DNA from: a virus | Virus record (IMG/VR): IMGVR_UViG_3300020470_000057 | Span: 1 to 39,660 of that record | Length of the DNA: 39,660 nt | Reading direction: 5' to 3' (one strand) | Shown: positions 1 through 7,773 of the stretch, piece after piece | Position numbering within the stretch: the first letter of the stretch is position 1 | Layout of the letters: every line of letters starts with the position of its first letter | Program-made: the position numbers and the translations under genes | Notes under the pieces: model-generated | What the model saw: only the letters and a program-made list of their open reading frames with translations | Told to the model about the DNA's origin: nothing | The model's database searches: none

Positions 1-446
1 CCAACCATTGAAGCATCCATTAAGAATGTAAATGGTTTAGATAAATCTTCTTTTAGATTATCTGTTGATACAAATGCACAATTGTTAAGGGCGGCGTATA
101 AACCTCGTTCTTCTGTGATTGGTGTTCCCATAGCCCATAGACCTCGGCCAGGTGGCAAAAACTTCATATTGAATATTCTGTCGTACATCTCTTGTGCCGA
201 CCTTTGAGCTTGCCACGCATTCCACCCTAAATGATGTGATTCTATCCATTTCTTCTGCATGTTGTAAGTACCTTCAACAACTCGTTGAACGGTTTCCCAC
301 CACATTTCGTTTTTCCCATCATCTTTAATTCTTGAATAAGTTCTCATATAAACAAGTTCACCCAATCCATTAAAACCGAATGGTGCTCGTTTTCTTTTAT
401 ATCCGTCTATAAAATTATCTGATAAACTAAATCTTTTGTATTCCAT
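1..446 (-). CDS. nrdJ: Class II (adenosylcobalamin-dependent) ribonucleoside-triphosphate reductase, N-terminal part (cut by window edge)
   Basis: NrdJ reduces ribonucleoside triphosphates to deoxyribonucleotides for phage DNA synthesis. The frame starts with ATG at 446 and stays open to the window edge, giving 148 complete codons. A PFGFNGLGE stretch lies near residues 22-30, FLPPGRGLWAMGT at 96-108 and NNCAFVST at 121-128. These match the N-terminal region of Lactobacillus leichmannii-type RTPR, and C123 aligns with its redox-active N-terminal cysteine. The start sits 14 bases after the methyltransferase stop, behind a GGAGTGACG ribosome site, so it is probably the next gene of the same operon. 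The radical-site cysteine and C-terminal redox cysteines lie outside the window. The family call is firm; only the completeness of the gene is unknown. Confidence 0.85.
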   Translation of the reverse strand, partial: MEYKRFSLSDNFIDGYKRKRAPFGFNGLGELVYMRTYSRIKDDGKNEMWWETVQRVVEGTYNMQKKWIESHHLGWNAWQAQRSAQEMYDRIFNMKFLPPGRGLWAMGTPITEERGLYAALNNCAFVSTDNLKEDLSKPFTFLMDASMV

Positions 447-460
447 CGTCACTCCTACTC

Positions 461-1528
461 CTATTTTTTAAAAACAAAGATTGGTTCATACTTATGACCT
501 TTACCCGCTATAGAAGACAAGGTTAATTTTAAGGTCTTTTCATATTTAAGTCCCAAATCTTTACATATTTTCATTGTTGCATTTTCTATATTTTTTCCAC
601 TACTCGTGTTGGCTATATTCATTAACATATAACCATTGTCTTTTAATCCACGATAGCAATTATTTATCGTATCATATAAAAACCCACTAATCCACCCATC
701 TTCAGTAGGATACTTCAGATAGCTTTGAGTGGGTTCGTTACTATATTTTTCCGTATCAAAATACGGAGGTGATGTAAAACATAAGTCGATTGAATTTGTT
801 TCAGGTTTAAAAACTTCACTGCCCGCTTTATGTAACTCAATTTCCGTATATAAATATTTAAAATCATTTTTTATCTTCAATAAACCTTCAAAAGTTTTTG
901 AAGAAGGTTCAGTTCCTATGTATTTTTTTATTCTTTTAGATGACAATGCTCCCAACAATCTTCCACCCCATCCAGAAGACATATCCCAAGTTACACCATC
1001 ACCACCATAAGTATCATATATATATTTAGCCGCTGTTGGTCTAAAATTTGATACTGATGATATACCATTATATATCTTTAAAGATTGTCTTATCCTATTC
1101 ATTGACATTCTACCATCTTCGTGTTTCACACACCAATCATAACATTTACTTATTGTCTTTTTAAATTCATCATCATCATTAAAAACATCCATAGGTGACA
1201 TCTTTGAATTTCCACATTGTACTTCCCAAGAATGAGGAAAGTAAGACCACGCTAATCTCAATGAATGCATTGTTTGTTCTATCCTATCATCATCTTTTAA
1301 TATTTCATCAGTATCAAACTTACAAAGTTGTTTCATATGTTTATGTTTTTCATCTTCTGTTATTGTATAATATGGAAATCCATATTTTCTAAAATATTTT
1401 AAAACTACTTCGACACAATAATCTTTTTCGTGTTTACCAACATTATGAGTCACTTCAGAAAAATCTAATTCATTTTGTTCGTAATCAAAAAAGTTTCCTA
1501 ATACTTTATGGTCTACTTGTAATTTCAT
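461..1528 (-). CDS. SPPY-type DNA methyltransferase (N4-cytosine or N6-adenine)
   Basis: Predicted S-adenosylmethionine-dependent methyltransferase acting on an exocyclic amino group of DNA. In the 355-residue product starting at 1528, the SAM-binding motif I region is around residues 182-194 (DMSSGWGGRLLGA) and catalytic motif IV is SPPYFDTEKYS at 253-263. The first 170 residues could hold target recognition, since little follows motif IV. The open frame extends upstream to 1600, but that would overlap the DUF262 gene by about 70 bases. ATG 1528 lies one base past that gene's stop and suits translational coupling, although its ribosome site is weak. The target base is not predictable: SPPY is commoner in N4-cytosine enzymes. 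Possible roles are self-protection of phage DNA or half of a restriction-modification pair. Confidence 0.75.
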   Translation of the reverse strand: MKLQVDHKVLGNFFDYEQNELDFSEVTHNVGKHEKDYCVEVVLKYFRKYGFPYYTITEDEKHKHMKQLCKFDTDEILKDDDRIEQTMHSLRLAWSYFPHSWEVQCGNSKMSPMDVFNDDDEFKKTISKCYDWCVKHEDGRMSMNRIRQSLKIYNGISSVSNFRPTAAKYIYDTYGGDGVTWDMSSGWGGRLLGALSSKRIKKYIGTEPSSKTFEGLLKIKNDFKYLYTEIELHKAGSEVFKPETNSIDLCFTSPPYFDTEKYSNEPTQSYLKYPTEDGWISGFLYDTINNCYRGLKDNGYMLMNIANTSSGKNIENATMKICKDLGLKYEKTLKLTLSSIAGKGHKYEPIFVFKK

Positions 1529-1529
1529 A

Positions 1530-2930
1530 TTATACTTTATCAGATTTCCACGAATTATATTCAGGTGTTGAAAATTCTTGATTAATAAGTTCATCCGCAT
1601 TTTTATTTTTTCTTAAAGAACCAATATGTTCAATCACAGATATTCTTGAATCAATACATTCAAGTAATGATAGTGGTTCTTCTCGATATGATGTCTTTTC
1701 CAATTCTGAATCTTTCATATTATCATTCTGAAACCATTTACCTTTTATTTTACCATTCACTCTTAATTTAGGTTTATATCCATGATGTTTAAATAATGAA
1801 ACTCTATCATACCAATCCTTTTGAGTTCTTGGAGTAGCCTCATTACACACTTTACTTGGACAATAAGAATATACTTCAACTTTACATAATTCCAATATAC
1901 TTTTTTTGACACTATCTGTAGCCTTATGTCTAATCATATCAGAGAATGAATACTGATGTTTACCTTTAGTATAATAGATTGTATCATCAGACGCCATTAG
2001 ATGAAACCATTCAGTAAAATCTTTAACAAATGTTTTCCATTTATTTATTTTTATTTCTTTTCTTCTCATCCAATCCAATGTAAAAAGAACAACATAATAA
2101 AAACCTTTACCTAATTGTTTAGTCTCTCCAAGTTTATTATATTCTTTAAAAAATTTATTTATCAATGTCATATTTGATAACCAATTTTTTACATCACTTG
2201 GTTTTTCTGACCTATAATCATTGTCAAGTTTATCATCTAATTTATCACCTAAACTTTCATATTTAGTGTACGCATATGTTTTCGCAATAAGTTCATCATC
2301 TTCCATTCTTTCTAATTTAAGACCTTTTATTCTGTTGAATATGGAAAAATATTTTTCGGTTACTTCTCTAACTTTATCACTTAAATAACCATATATTCCT
2401 GTTCTTATCTCTTGTCTATTTTGTGGATTACCATAGGCCATTCTAACATAAATCTCGTGCATTGTGGCTCTATCAACACTTTCAATAATAACAATGTTTA
2501 CTCTTCTGTTACTTCTAAACATTGGAAACATTTGCCAAAATAAATAAGTAGCATCACTTCTGTTACCACCTTCGACAGTAATATATGTATATCCCTTATC
2601 GTGATAATTTTGGTAATATTCTATATCTTTTGTTAATCCTTTTTTTATACAATATTCTAAACAACTTTTAATGTGAACATATATTAAAGGATTTAAATTT
2701 AAAAAAGCTTGTATTGATTCAAACCAATGAACAATTAGGTTTTTACCCCAATTATCCCTTCGATTAAATTTCTTACACCTCACTATTTTTTTATCGTAAA
2801 TTCTATTTTTCCAATTACTAATTGTTCTACTAATAATCGGAGGTAATTTTGTTAGAGATGAATGCACATTATTCATCTGGTCTTCTATTTCAGCTCTTTT
2901 AATAATGTTATCTAAAAAATCTTTTATCAT
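1530..2930 (-). CDS. DUF262 (GmrS/SspE-like, ParB-fold) domain protein
   Basis: This 466-residue protein carries two marks of the DUF262 family. One is EGGNRSDATYLFWQ near residues 119-132, in the place of the usual DGQQR nucleotide-binding motif. The other is YVRMAYGNPQNRQEIRTGIY near 160-180, which resembles the family's conserved F-x2-LN-x-G-x-PL-x2-QE-x-R-N stretch. DUF262 proteins include the GmrS subunit of type IV restriction enzymes and SspE of phosphorothioate defence, which use NTP-dependent DNA cleavage or nicking. The motif variant (EGGNR) makes NTPase activity uncertain. I see no clear HNH or DUF1524 nuclease domain in the C-terminal half, which contains scattered Cys and His residues. 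It sits one base upstream of a DNA methyltransferase gene, so the two may work together. Its ATG overlaps the stop of the preceding small ORF (TAATG). Confidence 0.6.
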   Translation of the reverse strand: MIKDFLDNIIKRAEIEDQMNNVHSSLTKLPPIISRTISNWKNRIYDKKIVRCKKFNRRDNWGKNLIVHWFESIQAFLNLNPLIYVHIKSCLEYCIKKGLTKDIEYYQNYHDKGYTYITVEGGNRSDATYLFWQMFPMFRSNRRVNIVIIESVDRATMHEIYVRMAYGNPQNRQEIRTGIYGYLSDKVREVTEKYFSIFNRIKGLKLERMEDDELIAKTYAYTKYESLGDKLDDKLDNDYRSEKPSDVKNWLSNMTLINKFFKEYNKLGETKQLGKGFYYVVLFTLDWMRRKEIKINKWKTFVKDFTEWFHLMASDDTIYYTKGKHQYSFSDMIRHKATDSVKKSILELCKVEVYSYCPSKVCNEATPRTQKDWYDRVSLFKHHGYKPKLRVNGKIKGKWFQNDNMKDSELEKTSYREEPLSLLECIDSRISVIEHIGSLRKNKNADELINQEFSTPEYNSWKSDKV

Positions 2931-3055
2931 TAATCATCCTCTCCATTATGCCAATATTTATTTTTATCATCATTCTCACCCGCAGTAGTTGTTATTGTCC
3001 AATAACCTTCTGGTACTTCTATATGCGTTGGATAATTTGTATCCCAATAACTCAT
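2930..3055 (-). CDS. Small acidic protein, 41 residues, unknown
   Basis: A 41-codon frame starts with ATG at 3055 and ends with TAA at 2930-2932. Both ends overlap the neighbouring genes in a TAATG arrangement, so it fills the gap between the 61-residue basic protein and the DUF262 gene exactly. That tight packing is the main reason to believe it is coding. The product starts MSYWDTNYPTHIEVPEG and ends in an acidic stretch (HNGEDD). It is rich in Trp and Tyr and has no recognisable motif. Function unknown. Confidence 0.6.
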   Translation of the reverse strand: MSYWDTNYPTHIEVPEGYWTITTTAGENDDKNKYWHNGEDD

Positions 3056-3240
3056 TATTCATCCTCCCAGGCTTCGTTTATATTCGGTGTAGATTTATTA
3101 TCACCTCTATATCTACCATCTTTTGTTCTTGCTCTTTTTCTTTTCTTTGGTTTTGGTTTTTCTTCTACTCCAAAAACAAGTTCGTTAAACCATTGAACGA
3201 ACTCTTGAAATCTTTGTAATTCAGTTTTTTCTTTGGCCAT
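3055..3240 (-). CDS. Small basic protein, 61 residues, unknown
   Basis: This short gene is embedded in a run of overlapping genes: its ATG overlaps the helicase stop and its stop overlaps the next ATG, both as TAATG. Residues 1-25 look like an amphipathic helix (LQRFQEFVQWFNELVFGV). A very basic stretch follows (KPKPKKRKRARTK), and the tail is acidic (NEAWEDE). The charge pattern suggests binding to nucleic acid or to a replication protein. Its position next to the helicase would fit an accessory factor, but that is inference. Not recognised. Confidence 0.6.
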   Translation of the reverse strand: MAKEKTELQRFQEFVQWFNELVFGVEEKPKPKKRKRARTKDGRYRGDNKSTPNINEAWEDE

Positions 3241-4598
3241 TATTCGTCTCCCATTAAATCTTCATATTTACTTGATAACATTTTTTTCATTAAGTTATCT
3301 CTGTTATCTATTTTTGTTTGTGTTTCTTTACCATCAACAGTATTCGCTTCATATATTTCTACCTGACCTGTATTTGTATTTACTTTTGCTGGATAAGTTA
3401 ACCCATCAGGTCCGAATCTATTCTTAATAACATGAAATCTACCTGTGTTTCCAATCTTATCTTCCACTTTTCTACTCAATGATACTACAAAATCTGCAGT
3501 CATCACTTTCTGATATGATTCAGCAACCTTTGTAGCCTCAATCACATCTTCGTCAAGAGCACTTCTATTAGCTTGTGAAGCTGTCCATATCGGAACATCA
3601 AACTCACCGGCAAGTCCTCTCATATCTTCATAAATATTTCCAAGTGCGTGTCTTACTTCTCTACTATTACTTGTATCTCTTAATATGTCACCATAATCTA
3701 CAACCACCATATCAAAATCTTTACCCATAGTTCTCAACTTCTGTAAGTGAGCTCCCAATGTATGAACTGATGCAGTTTTTGTTGGAAAATACTTTACAAC
3801 TAACTCACCTTCAACTTTTTCAACTGCCGCTTTTACATCGTCTATATGATACTTTAAATTCTGGTTAGCTAAACCTGTTAATACAGAATCATATCTTAAA
3901 CCAACATATGATTCATTTAACTCTAATGTATAGTGAACCACATTAGTTCCCCTTTTCATCGCACCAGCTCCAAGTGCACATAATATCCAAGTCTTACCTA
4001 TACCAGCAGGTGCAACAATTACACCAAGTTCCCCACCAGCCAAACCACCTTGTGTCAAATCATTTAATACATCCCAAGGCGTTTCAACAGTATCTCTGGC
4101 CATTTCAGAATACCTCACATCTATGTCTTCTGCATATTCGTGACCTAAATCTCTTTCAGTACCCGCTTTCATAGCTTCATCCATAAGATTTTTTATAGCT
4201 TCATAATCACCATTAGACTCTAATATATCAACTGATTTTATAATTGCATTTTTTAATGTTTGATTTTTAAAGAAGTCAATACATTTATCCTGTACAAAAT
4301 CTAAATCAGGTGCTTCCATATATCTATAAACTTCTTTTAATGATTCTACCACAGTAGTTTTTAATACATCATTTGTTACTTCATTTACTTTTACTTTAAA
4401 TACATCAAGTGTAATTGGTTTTTTATATTCGTTAAAATATTTTTTACATTCCTTTACAATCCATTTCAATGAATCATTGTCATAATGACTTTCATCAAGT
4501 ATATCAATAATTTGTTCAATGAAATTAGGTTTTGTCATTAAACAAACTACTGACTTTATCTGAAAGTTATGACCAAACTCTTGTAATCTATCTGTCAC
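3240..4598 (-). CDS. gp41: DnaB-like replicative DNA helicase (T4 gp41 type)
   Basis: Hexameric 5'-3' helicase that unwinds DNA at the replication fork. The Walker A motif APAGIGKT is at residues 196-203, and a Walker B-like MVVVDYGDIL lies near 285-295. A SQANRSA sequence follows, typical of DnaB/RecA-fold helicases, with a late-motif region at FHVIKNRFGPDGL. The N-terminal 150 residues are helical, as in the DnaB family. The start codon is GTG at 4598, supported by AGGGGG six bases upstream; it overlaps the FEN-type nuclease gene by 11 bases. At 452 residues it is close to T4 gp41 (475). It lies downstream of UvsX and the nuclease, forming a replication/recombination operon. No primase gene is visible in the window. 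Confidence 0.88.
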   Translation of the reverse strand: MTDRLQEFGHNFQIKSVVCLMTKPNFIEQIIDILDESHYDNDSLKWIVKECKKYFNEYKKPITLDVFKVKVNEVTNDVLKTTVVESLKEVYRYMEAPDLDFVQDKCIDFFKNQTLKNAIIKSVDILESNGDYEAIKNLMDEAMKAGTERDLGHEYAEDIDVRYSEMARDTVETPWDVLNDLTQGGLAGGELGVIVAPAGIGKTWILCALGAGAMKRGTNVVHYTLELNESYVGLRYDSVLTGLANQNLKYHIDDVKAAVEKVEGELVVKYFPTKTASVHTLGAHLQKLRTMGKDFDMVVVDYGDILRDTSNSREVRHALGNIYEDMRGLAGEFDVPIWTASQANRSALDEDVIEATKVAESYQKVMTADFVVSLSRKVEDKIGNTGRFHVIKNRFGPDGLTYPAKVNTNTGQVEIYEANTVDGKETQTKIDNRDNLMKKMLSSKYEDLMGDE

Positions 4599-5655
4599 TT
4601 AACCCCCTAAATCTATCTAATCTTACAAACTCCATAACCCAGTTATCTAAATTAGGAATTGCAGATGTTAATTTATCCTTTAAAAACATTGTTTGAAATT
4701 TATACTTAATCAATTGTGGAACTTTACTATTAACTGCTCCTTGTATTTTCATCTTTGTATGATTTGGTATATCCACATTCTGTAGTTGCATAAGTAAATA
4801 ATTTCTTTTCAACAAGTTACTGCCTTTTTTTATATTTTCCAAGACTTTTATTTTAGAATCTGTATTATTTACAAAATCTAATAAATCTTTTGCCGTAAAA
4901 TCTTTATCTTCTGTTATTTGTGGTACATATTTTATTATAGTCTTTAAACCAGCACCTTGAATACCATTTATATTATCTGACTTATCACCGTCTAATATTC
5001 TATATGTTAATATGTTTCTTGATGGGATTCCAAACTCTTCCAAAACTTCTCTTTTGGTATATAACTTTTTCTTTGTAGGACTCCACACTTTCACTCTATC
5101 ATCTACGAGTTGAAGAAAATCTTTATCTGTTGACATTATAAATATATCACTATCTTTAAGTACTTGTTGTGATATGTAAGCCATTGTGTCGTCTGCCTCA
5201 ATCCCATCTACACAAACTAATGTTAGAGGTAATTGTTCCAAGTATTCAATCAACCTACCCATTTGTTGTTTCATAGATTGTTGTTCATCTTGAGGAGCTG
5301 TACCCCAATCGACATTACGATTTAATCTTTGTTTAACTTTACGAGTTCCTTTGTATCCTGGATATATTTTCTGTCTTCTACCACTTCCGTTCTTACCATC
5401 GAAGACAACAATTACTCGTGATGGTTTTATAATATCTGAAGTATATCTTAATGACTTTAGAAATCCCATCATACCACCAATGTGTAATCCGTCTTCATTG
5501 ATTGCAGGATTAACTGCAAACGACCTGATAAATGTATTCAGGCCGTCTACAATCAATACTCTGTCGTTCAGATGTGTAACTGATTTTCGTTCTTCATCTT
5601 TAACTTGGTCTAAAAAAGATATAAATTTTTCATTCAAACCTTTATTAGAGTTCAT
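4588..5655 (-). CDS. rnh: 5'-3' exonuclease / flap endonuclease (T4 RNase H type)
   Basis: Metal-dependent structure-specific nuclease that removes RNA primers and 5' flaps. The acidic residues of the FEN/Pol I 5'-nuclease family are visible in order: VLIVDGLNTF near residue 33, VVFDGKNGSGRR near 83, GIEADDTMAYIS near 155, STDKDFLQLVDD near 175 and GDKSDNINGIQGAG in the helix-hairpin-helix region near 225. Its 355 residues exceed T4 RNase H (305). ATG 5655 is preceded by GAGG and overlaps the end of uvsX by 11 bases, so translation of the two is probably coupled. The family is clear; whether it also has endonuclease activity cannot be read here. Confidence 0.88.
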   Translation of the reverse strand: MNSNKGLNEKFISFLDQVKDEERKSVTHLNDRVLIVDGLNTFIRSFAVNPAINEDGLHIGGMMGFLKSLRYTSDIIKPSRVIVVFDGKNGSGRRQKIYPGYKGTRKVKQRLNRNVDWGTAPQDEQQSMKQQMGRLIEYLEQLPLTLVCVDGIEADDTMAYISQQVLKDSDIFIMSTDKDFLQLVDDRVKVWSPTKKKLYTKREVLEEFGIPSRNILTYRILDGDKSDNINGIQGAGLKTIIKYVPQITEDKDFTAKDLLDFVNNTDSKIKVLENIKKGSNLLKRNYLLMQLQNVDIPNHTKMKIQGAVNSKVPQLIKYKFQTMFLKDKLTSAIPNLDNWVMEFVRLDRFRGLSDR

Positions 5656-6766
5656 CCACTACCTCATCAGTTTCATTTACATCATCAATACCTAACTCTT
5701 TAGAATCATATTTTAGAATACAAGCTTCACAGATTTGATTATAACAAAAATCTTTTAAGTCAGAATTTTCTGTTATTAATTTTTCAAAATCTTTTGATTG
5801 AAATTTGTGGTCTTTAATTAATTCACCAGTTTTAGTATCAACTTGTGATATTGTATACCAAGCACCTGATTGTTTAAGTAACTTATGTTCTTTCATTACT
5901 AACAACCAACTACCATAGTCATCTATACCTTTATCAAAATATAATGGAAACTCTGCAGTTCTCATTGGAGGACCTAAACGATTCTTAATCACTTGTCCTT
6001 TTATCTTGATACCGATGGTATTCTTTTTACTACTATCTTTGATTTGTCCCGCATTTTTGAATCTAACACGAGTTGATGAATGAAATGGAAGAGCCTTACC
6101 ACCACTTGTAGTCCAGGGGTCTCCAAACATTACACCAAGTTTTTGTCTTAACTGATTTGTGAAAACCAATGCAACTTTTTGACGAGCAATCATTTGAGTA
6201 ATCTTTCTCATCGCTTTACTTATAATAATTGCTTTTGCAGTTGCCCAACCATCTTTGTCAAAATCAGCATCCATTTCTACTTTCGTAGAAGCGGCCGCTA
6301 ATGAGTCAACCAAGATTGTTACTAACTTATCATTATCAGATTCTCTAATCTTCGTAACAATTGTTTCAATAGTATCAAATATCTCTTCAACAGTTTCAAG
6401 ATGTACATATAACATTTTAGATGTATCTACACCAATAGCTCTCAAGAACTCTTGAGATACTGCAGATTCTGTATCAATATAAACTGCTACACCATCTTTC
6501 TTTTGTGTTGAAGCTAACAAATGAGAACCTATCAAAGACTTACCACTTCCTTCTAAACCATTTAGTTCAGTAATCTTACCTACGGCAACACCACCATTTG
6601 GTCTATTAGAAATAGCAATATCTAACATCGTTGAACCTGTTGAAATAAAGTCAGTAACATCAGTTGGGTTTACATCTTCTTCAAGAAAGTATGCAACTTG
6701 TTGATGTTTAAATTGTTTATTCAGTTCATCAGCTATTACATTAGCTAAGTCGTCTTTTTTAGACAT
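5645..6766 (-). CDS. uvsX: UvsX, RecA-like strand-exchange recombinase
   Basis: ATP-dependent recombinase that forms filaments on single-stranded DNA and drives recombination-dependent replication. The Walker A motif GLEGSGKS is at residues 70-77, the Walker B region VTILVDSLAAAS is near 148-159, and FTNQLRQKLGVMFGDPWTTS (about 202-221) matches the L2 region of UvsX/RecA. The C-terminus is acidic. A strong AAGGAG ribosome site lies 6 bases before ATG 6766. At 373 residues it is close to T4 UvsX (391). It follows gp32, its natural partner on single-stranded DNA, across a 96-base gap that holds a nested hairpin. Confidence 0.93.
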   Translation of the reverse strand: MSKKDDLANVIADELNKQFKHQQVAYFLEEDVNPTDVTDFISTGSTMLDIAISNRPNGGVAVGKITELNGLEGSGKSLIGSHLLASTQKKDGVAVYIDTESAVSQEFLRAIGVDTSKMLYVHLETVEEIFDTIETIVTKIRESDNDKLVTILVDSLAAASTKVEMDADFDKDGWATAKAIIISKAMRKITQMIARQKVALVFTNQLRQKLGVMFGDPWTTSGGKALPFHSSTRVRFKNAGQIKDSSKKNTIGIKIKGQVIKNRLGPPMRTAEFPLYFDKGIDDYGSWLLVMKEHKLLKQSGAWYTISQVDTKTGELIKDHKFQSKDFEKLITENSDLKDFCYNQICEACILKYDSKELGIDDVNETDEVVDEL

Positions 6767-6787
6767 ATTGTTCTCCTTATGAAATGA

Positions 6788-6846
6788 TGAGGGGTCAGCA
6801 GTTTAATCTAATCACTGTTTGAATAAGTGATTCCAGTCACCCCTCA
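6788..6846 (-). promoter_or_regulatory. Nested hairpin between gp32 stop and uvsX start
   Basis: An outer 8-bp stem pairs TGAGGGGT (6788-6795) with ACCCCTCA (6839-6846). An inner 7-bp stem pairs AATCACT (6810-6816) with AGTGATT (6826-6832) around a 9-base loop. No U-run follows on the minus strand, so it does not look like an intrinsic terminator. It ends 21 bases before the uvsX ATG and just before its AAGGAG site, so it could protect the gp32 3' end, be an RNA processing site, or tune uvsX translation. The structure is read from sequence; its function is inference. Confidence 0.5.
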
Positions 6847-6862
6847 ACCATTGATTTATTTA

Positions 6863-7657
6863 TTAACTATTGAACAACTCATCAAATGCATCTTCTACCT
6901 TTTCAGTCGTCTTTTCAGTAGACGCTGGAGTAGTTGTTGTATTTGATGTTGGAGTTGTTGAAGCTGCTACACCATTAGATGTTGTAGTTGTTTCAGTACT
7001 ATCATCACTTGGGTTCAGATAGGTCTGAAGAGCTTCTTTCAAATCATCATAAGATGGTTCTGTATAAAGTTCCTCAAGTTTTGATTGACTATCGAAAATC
7101 TTTTCAAGAGTTTCTTTATTTTCAGTAATCGCAGTTTGATTAGGTTTAACTCTTATAGTAGTTTTACCATATTGATTACCAGCTTCAGCAGGTGTTTGTC
7201 TTTCAACAACAATATCCCTACCTGTAGTTGGGTCTGTAATATCACCATAATCAGGGTCAGCAATAACACCTAACAATTCTTGATATACAGTCTTTCCAAA
7301 TCCCCACCATTTAACACCTTCGTGTTCTTCTCCGCGAACAATTACAGGTGCAAAAGTTCTCATTTTAGGTTCAAGTCTTTTACCTTGAATCCATTCGTCT
7401 TTTACTCCAGTAGATTTTAGTTTATTCGCAAACTCTTCAACAGGGTCTGGTCTTCCGAAGGAAGCAGGTGAAAGATAAGTTTTATTATTACCAAGTTGGT
7501 AATGGAAGAATAACTCAACAAAAGGATTATCCTTATTGAATTTGTAAGGTACTATTCTTATTTGAGTTTTACCTGGTGCAGGTTTCCAAAAACTATCTTT
7601 AGTTGACGAAGTCGCCTGTAGTGTTGATAGACGACTCTTTATTTTATTAATATCCAT
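6863..7657 (-). CDS. gp32: Single-stranded DNA-binding protein, gp32 type
   Basis: Cooperative ssDNA-binding protein of the replication fork and of UvsX loading. The N-terminal KIKSRLSTLQ recalls the basic LAST-type cooperativity motif. The core carries IRIVPYKFNKDNPFVELFFHY and KWWGFGKTVYQELL, which fit the T4 gp32 OB-fold. The C-terminus is a Thr/Ser-rich linker (about residues 217-250) ending in an acidic, aromatic tip, VEDAFDELFN, as expected for partner binding. There is no cysteine in the protein, so the T4 zinc site is absent. ATG 7657 follows AGGAGAATATCA. A sigma70-like promoter lies about 80 bases upstream. Confidence 0.85.
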   Translation of the reverse strand: MDINKIKSRLSTLQATSSTKDSFWKPAPGKTQIRIVPYKFNKDNPFVELFFHYQLGNNKTYLSPASFGRPDPVEEFANKLKSTGVKDEWIQGKRLEPKMRTFAPVIVRGEEHEGVKWWGFGKTVYQELLGVIADPDYGDITDPTTGRDIVVERQTPAEAGNQYGKTTIRVKPNQTAITENKETLEKIFDSQSKLEELYTEPSYDDLKEALQTYLNPSDDSTETTTTSNGVAASTTPTSNTTTTPASTEKTTEKVEDAFDELFNS

Positions 7658-7734
7658 TGATATTCTCCTATGTATTATGTTTTATCGTTTATTATTTATG
7701 GTTTATATAAAACCATATAACCTTTATTACTTTA

Positions 7735-7764
7735 AATATATAGCTAAAATGATATATAAGTCAA
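7735..7764 (-). promoter_or_regulatory. Candidate sigma70-like promoter upstream of gp32
   Basis: On the minus strand the box TTGACT (7759-7764) is followed after 18 bases by TATATT (7735-7740); TATATA at 7737-7742 gives a 16-base spacer. It lies directly after the stop of the zinc-ribbon gene, and an A-rich tract immediately upstream could serve as an UP element. The same arrangement (A-tract, AAGCTTGACTTATATA) recurs at 9302-9340, which supports a functional element. The leader to the gp32 ATG is about 75 bases. Confidence 0.55.
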
Positions 7765-7773
7765 GCTTTTTTT

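Noticed and set aside
1529-1600. Upstream start at 1600 for the methyltransferase
   Set aside because: It would overlap the DUF262 gene by about 70 bases; ATG 1528 lies one base past the stop and is kept as the start.
6788-6846. Intrinsic terminator between gp32 and uvsX
   Set aside because: The stem has no U-run after it on the minus strand.
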